This document shows positions 5,066-7,095 of a DNA stretch of 7,095 nucleotides, piece after piece. The DNA is from an uncultured Methanobrevibacter sp. Its GTDB lineage: Archaea; Methanobacteriota; Methanobacteria; Methanobacteriales; Methanobacteriaceae. Below the pieces are notes generated by a model that was not told the DNA's origin, did not search any database, and worked only from the letters and a program-made list of their open reading frames with translations. The stretch covers positions 1 to 7,095 of the forward strand of contig NZ_CALCYR010000192.1 of assembly GCF_937906425.1 (NCBI RefSeq), written 5' to 3'. Position 1 is the first letter of the stretch, and each line of letters opens with the position of its first letter. The position numbers and the translations under genes are program-made.

Positions 5066-6463
5066 ATGAGCGAAACTAAAGAAAAAAATGAAAACATTAA
5101 AATGATTACAGGAGACCCTAAAAGAGCAATACACAAATTAAGTGTACCGATGATGGTCTCCATGCTTTTAATTATGATGTATAACATCGCAGATAGTATT
5201 TGGGTAGCCGGATTAGGAGCAGATGCTCTTGCAGCAATTGGATTTATCACCCCATTATTCATGGTCCTAGTCGGTGTTGGAAATGGTATAGGAGCTGGTG
5301 CAAACTCATTGATTGCAAGATACATAGGTGCAGACAATTATCCAGAGGCAAATAATTCAGGACTTCATGCAATTGTCCTAACAGTAATAGTCTCATTAAT
5401 ATTTACAGCAATAATGATTGCTGCAATGGTTCCAATTCTTCAAATGATGGGAGCTGGAGATACCATACAATATGCTTTAGACTATGGATACATTGTATTC
5501 GGTGCATTGATTATCTTTGTATACTCTGGAGTGGCATCTGCAATATTCAGATCTGAAGGAGACATGAGAAGGGCAACAATTGCAATTGCAGTTACAGCAA
5601 TCCTAAACATGATTTTAGATCCAATATTCATCTATTATCTCAATCTTGGAATTGCAGGTGCTGCTTGGGCAACTGTTGTTTCCGCTACAATGAGCTGTAT
5701 TGTAATGAGTTATTGGATTTGGGGTAAAAAGGACCTATATCTTGACCTATCCCCTAAAAACTTCAATTACAAAACAAGAATCATGATTGACACATTACAG
5801 GTTGCCATACCTTCAACAATGGAAAACATAATCTTTTCAGCACTTGCAATAATAATCAATTCAATGCTTGTTATTGTTGCCGGAACAACTGCAGTGGCTG
5901 TATATACAGCTTCAATGAGAATTGTTCAGCTATGTATGATTCCTTTAATAGGTATTGCAACAGCAGTGATTACAGTTTCAGGAGTTGCTTATGGAGCACA
6001 CAATTACAAAAACCTTAAGATTGGACACAGTTATTCAATAAAATTAGGATTTGGAATTTCAATCTTGCTTGGAGCAATAATGATTATATTCTCAAACCAA
6101 ATAGCTACAGCATTTTCATACACAAGTGCAAGTGTAGCCCTTGCACCTCAAATAGCAACTGCAATAAGCGTATTAAGTCTTTTTGTACTTGCAATACCTC
6201 ACGGTATAATGTCTTCAATGATGTTTCAGGGCGTTGGAAAGGGAAGCTATTCACTTTTAATCACATTGCTTAGGTCTCTGATTTTAGAAAGTGTATGCGC
6301 TTATATATTATGCTTTGTCCTAGGCTTTGGTCTTGTAGGAATTTATGCTGGAGTAGTATTAGGTTGTTTCATAGGAGGATCTATAGGATACTTCTGGGCA
6401 AAATACTTTATCAAGAAATTTGAAGTCATATCCAAAGACAGATATGAAGGTGTTGAAGCTTAA
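5066..6463 (+). CDS. MATE-family multidrug efflux transporter
   Basis: The protein has 465 residues from the ATG at 5066. It belongs to the MATE/MOP superfamily of 12-helix membrane antiporters that export cationic drugs and toxic compounds in exchange for Na+ or H+. Residues 1-20 are a charged cytosolic leader. GDPKRAIHKLSVPMMVSMLL leads into helix 1, and YNIADSIWVAGLGADALAAIGF is the typical first-loop signature. GAGANSLIARYIGADN (76-91) and its second-half counterpart GVAYGAHNYKNLKIG (306-320) show the internal duplication. LNMILDPIFIY (180-190) is the conserved motif of helix 6. About twelve hydrophobic segments are visible, ending with a basic tail (YFIKKFEVISKDRY). It follows marR by 206 bases with no gene between, so it is probably co-regulated. 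The substrate cannot be inferred. The gene looks intact and its stop codon merges into a hairpin terminator. Confidence 0.93.
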   Translation: MSETKEKNENIKMITGDPKRAIHKLSVPMMVSMLLIMMYNIADSIWVAGLGADALAAIGFITPLFMVLVGVGNGIGAGANSLIARYIGADNYPEANNSGLHAIVLTVIVSLIFTAIMIAAMVPILQMMGAGDTIQYALDYGYIVFGALIIFVYSGVASAIFRSEGDMRRATIAIAVTAILNMILDPIFIYYLNLGIAGAAWATVVSATMSCIVMSYWIWGKKDLYLDLSPKNFNYKTRIMIDTLQVAIPSTMENIIFSALAIIINSMLVIVAGTTAVAVYTASMRIVQLCMIPLIGIATAVITVSGVAYGAHNYKNLKIGHSYSIKLGFGISILLGAIMIIFSNQIATAFSYTSASVALAPQIATAISVLSLFVLAIPHGIMSSMMFQGVGKGSYSLLITLLRSLILESVCAYILCFVLGFGLVGIYAGVVLGCFIGGSIGYFWAKYFIKKFEVISKDRYEGVEA

Positions 6464-6491
6464 ATAAATAGTTTTTAACTATTTATTTTTT
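6462..6491 (+). terminator. Terminator of the MATE gene, overlapping its stop codon
   Basis: A perfect 12-bp inverted repeat (AAATAAATAGTT at 6462-6473, AACTATTTATTT at 6477-6488, loop TTT) begins within the stop codon (6461-6463) and runs into a T-tract (6486-6491). A second T-tract follows at 6494-6500. Confidence 0.75.
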
Positions 6492-6715
6492 TACTTTTTT
6501 ACACTAGGTTTAAACTATTTAATTACTTTTTTTACAATAATTTTAAACTATTTTTTTACTTTTTTACATTAGTTTTAACTATTATTTTTCTACATTTTAC
6601 AAGATTAATTTTAAACTATTTTTTTCTACTAATATTACATGATTAATTTTAAACTATTTTTTTACTTTCTTAATAGTTAATTTTTAACTATTTATTTTTC
6701 TACTAGTTTTACATG
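6472..6715 (+). repeat. Seven degenerate tandem repeats built on TTTTAACTATTT...TTACTTTTTTACA
   Basis: The core AACTATT occurs at 6477, 6513, 6546, 6577, 6614, 6652 and 6686, spaced 31-38 bases. Each copy is followed by a T-run, usually then TAC and often ACA or ACATGATTA. Every copy carries one or two T-tracts, so the array could act as a series of backup transcription terminators downstream of the exporter. No coding potential is visible. Confidence 0.8.
6672..6699 (+). terminator. Second hairpin plus T-tract within the repeat array
   Basis: AATAGTTAA (6672-6680) and TTAACTATT (6684-6692) form a 9-bp stem with a TTT loop, followed by TATTTTT. It resembles the first exporter terminator in sequence and lies in the last repeat copy. 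It is symmetric enough to work for the minus strand too, but no gene is in view on that side. Confidence 0.5.
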
Positions 6716-6796
6716 ATTTATTTTTAAAAAAAAACAATTTTAGCGAATTTTAAATCAAAAGCCTATTAAATTAAATAAAAAAACTTCTCATTTAAA

Positions 6797-6881
6797 GAAA
6801 ATTATAAGTATTTTTACAAAAAGTTTTCACTCAAATGAAAATTATTAGTATTTTTATAATTCGTTTTCACTCCATGAAAAG
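6797..6881. repeat. Two direct repeats of 39-40 bp with small hairpins
   Basis: GAAAATTATAAGTATTTTTA... (6797-6836) recurs as GAAAATTATTAGTATTTTTA... (6837-6875), with both copies ending GTTTTCACTC(A/C)(A)AT and a third start GAAAAG at 6876-6881. At each copy boundary TTTTCA and TGAAAA can pair across a loop of 5-6 bases (6824-6841 and 6864-6880). Copies adjoin without a spacer, so this is not a CRISPR array. Confidence 0.75.
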
Positions 6882-6900
6882 AAGAAAAAAATTAAAATAA

Positions 6901-7095
6901 AAAAATAAGAAATGAAATTAAATAAAATGTAAAAATAAGAATAAAATAAAACTAAAATAAAAAAAGAAGAAATAAAATTAAATAAAATTAAAAAATAAGA
7001 ATAAAATAAAACTAAAATAAATAAAGAAGAAAAAAAATTAAATAAAATTAAAAAATAAAAATAAAATAAAACTAAAATAAAACTAAAATAAAAAA
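6901..7095. repeat. 60-bp minisatellite, three full copies, running off the window
   Basis: Units 6901-6960, 6961-7020 and 7021-7080 align without gaps, with 4 differences between the first and second and 3 between the second and third by eye. All end ATAAAATAAAACTAAAATAA. The last 15 bases repeat the AACTAAAATA subunit, so the array may continue past the window. It is nearly free of G/C and has no open frame. Bases 6716-6796 before the repeats, and the A-rich 6882-6900, hold nothing I can identify. Confidence 0.85.

Noticed and set aside
5047..5337. 96-codon minus-strand frame opposite the start of the exporter
   Set aside because: It is a shadow of the membrane protein frame and has no initiation signal.
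6472..7095. CRISPR array
   Set aside because: Repeat units adjoin without unique spacers, vary in length and sequence, and no cas gene is in the window.

Overview
The window is a mosaic with two unlike parts. Bases 1 to about 1870 look like DNA of gut Firmicutes/Clostridia and their mobile elements. Bases from about 1940 to 7095 look like chromosome of a methanogenic archaeon of the order Methanobacteriales, most like Methanobrevibacter. The second assignment rests on a class I ketol-acid reductoisomerase, a Cab-type beta carbonic anhydrase, extremely AT-rich intergenic DNA, strong GGAGG-type ribosome binding sites and TATA-like elements. Composition changes in steps. The first 60 bases have 40 G/C, a sample at 361-420 has 33/60, the recombinase sample at 1201-1260 has 21/60, and archaeal spacer DNA at 3301-3360 has 7/60.

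Left part. One open frame (2-694) is a chimera. Bases 2-163 encode an internal piece of 4-hydroxybutyryl-CoA dehydratase (AbfD). It passes, at a TDPKGD peptide that both families share, into a VirD4/TraG conjugation coupling protein (146-586). The VirD4 frame is cut at ...KLAAG, and about 75 bases later a large serine recombinase begins (663-1919). The recombinase has its catalytic domain, recombinase domain and zinc ribbon but loses its C-terminus in lysine-coding A-rich DNA, where archaeal sequence takes over. The VirD4/recombinase join is what an integrative mobilizable element inserted in a conjugative element would look like. The AbfD/VirD4 and recombinase/archaeon joins fall on short shared or low-complexity sequence and are better explained by assembly or amplification chimerism, although transfer into the archaeon is not excluded.

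Right part. This part is coherent. ilvC (branched-chain amino acid synthesis) and cab (carbonic anhydrase) lie on the minus strand, each followed by a hairpin plus T-tract. A 403-base divergent region then leads to a plus-strand pair: a MarR-family regulator and a MATE multidrug exporter, probably a locally regulated efflux module. The marR promoter region holds a cluster of palindromes just downstream of a TATA-like element, a good candidate operator. Most archaeal spacers also carry tandem or degenerate direct repeats: a 50-bp unit after cab, a 38-bp unit between marR and the exporter, and units of about 34, 40 and 60 bp after the exporter.

I see no CRISPR array, rRNA, tRNA or defence system. 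The most interesting points are the nature of the three left-hand joins, the marR operator cluster and the repeat-rich terminator regions.
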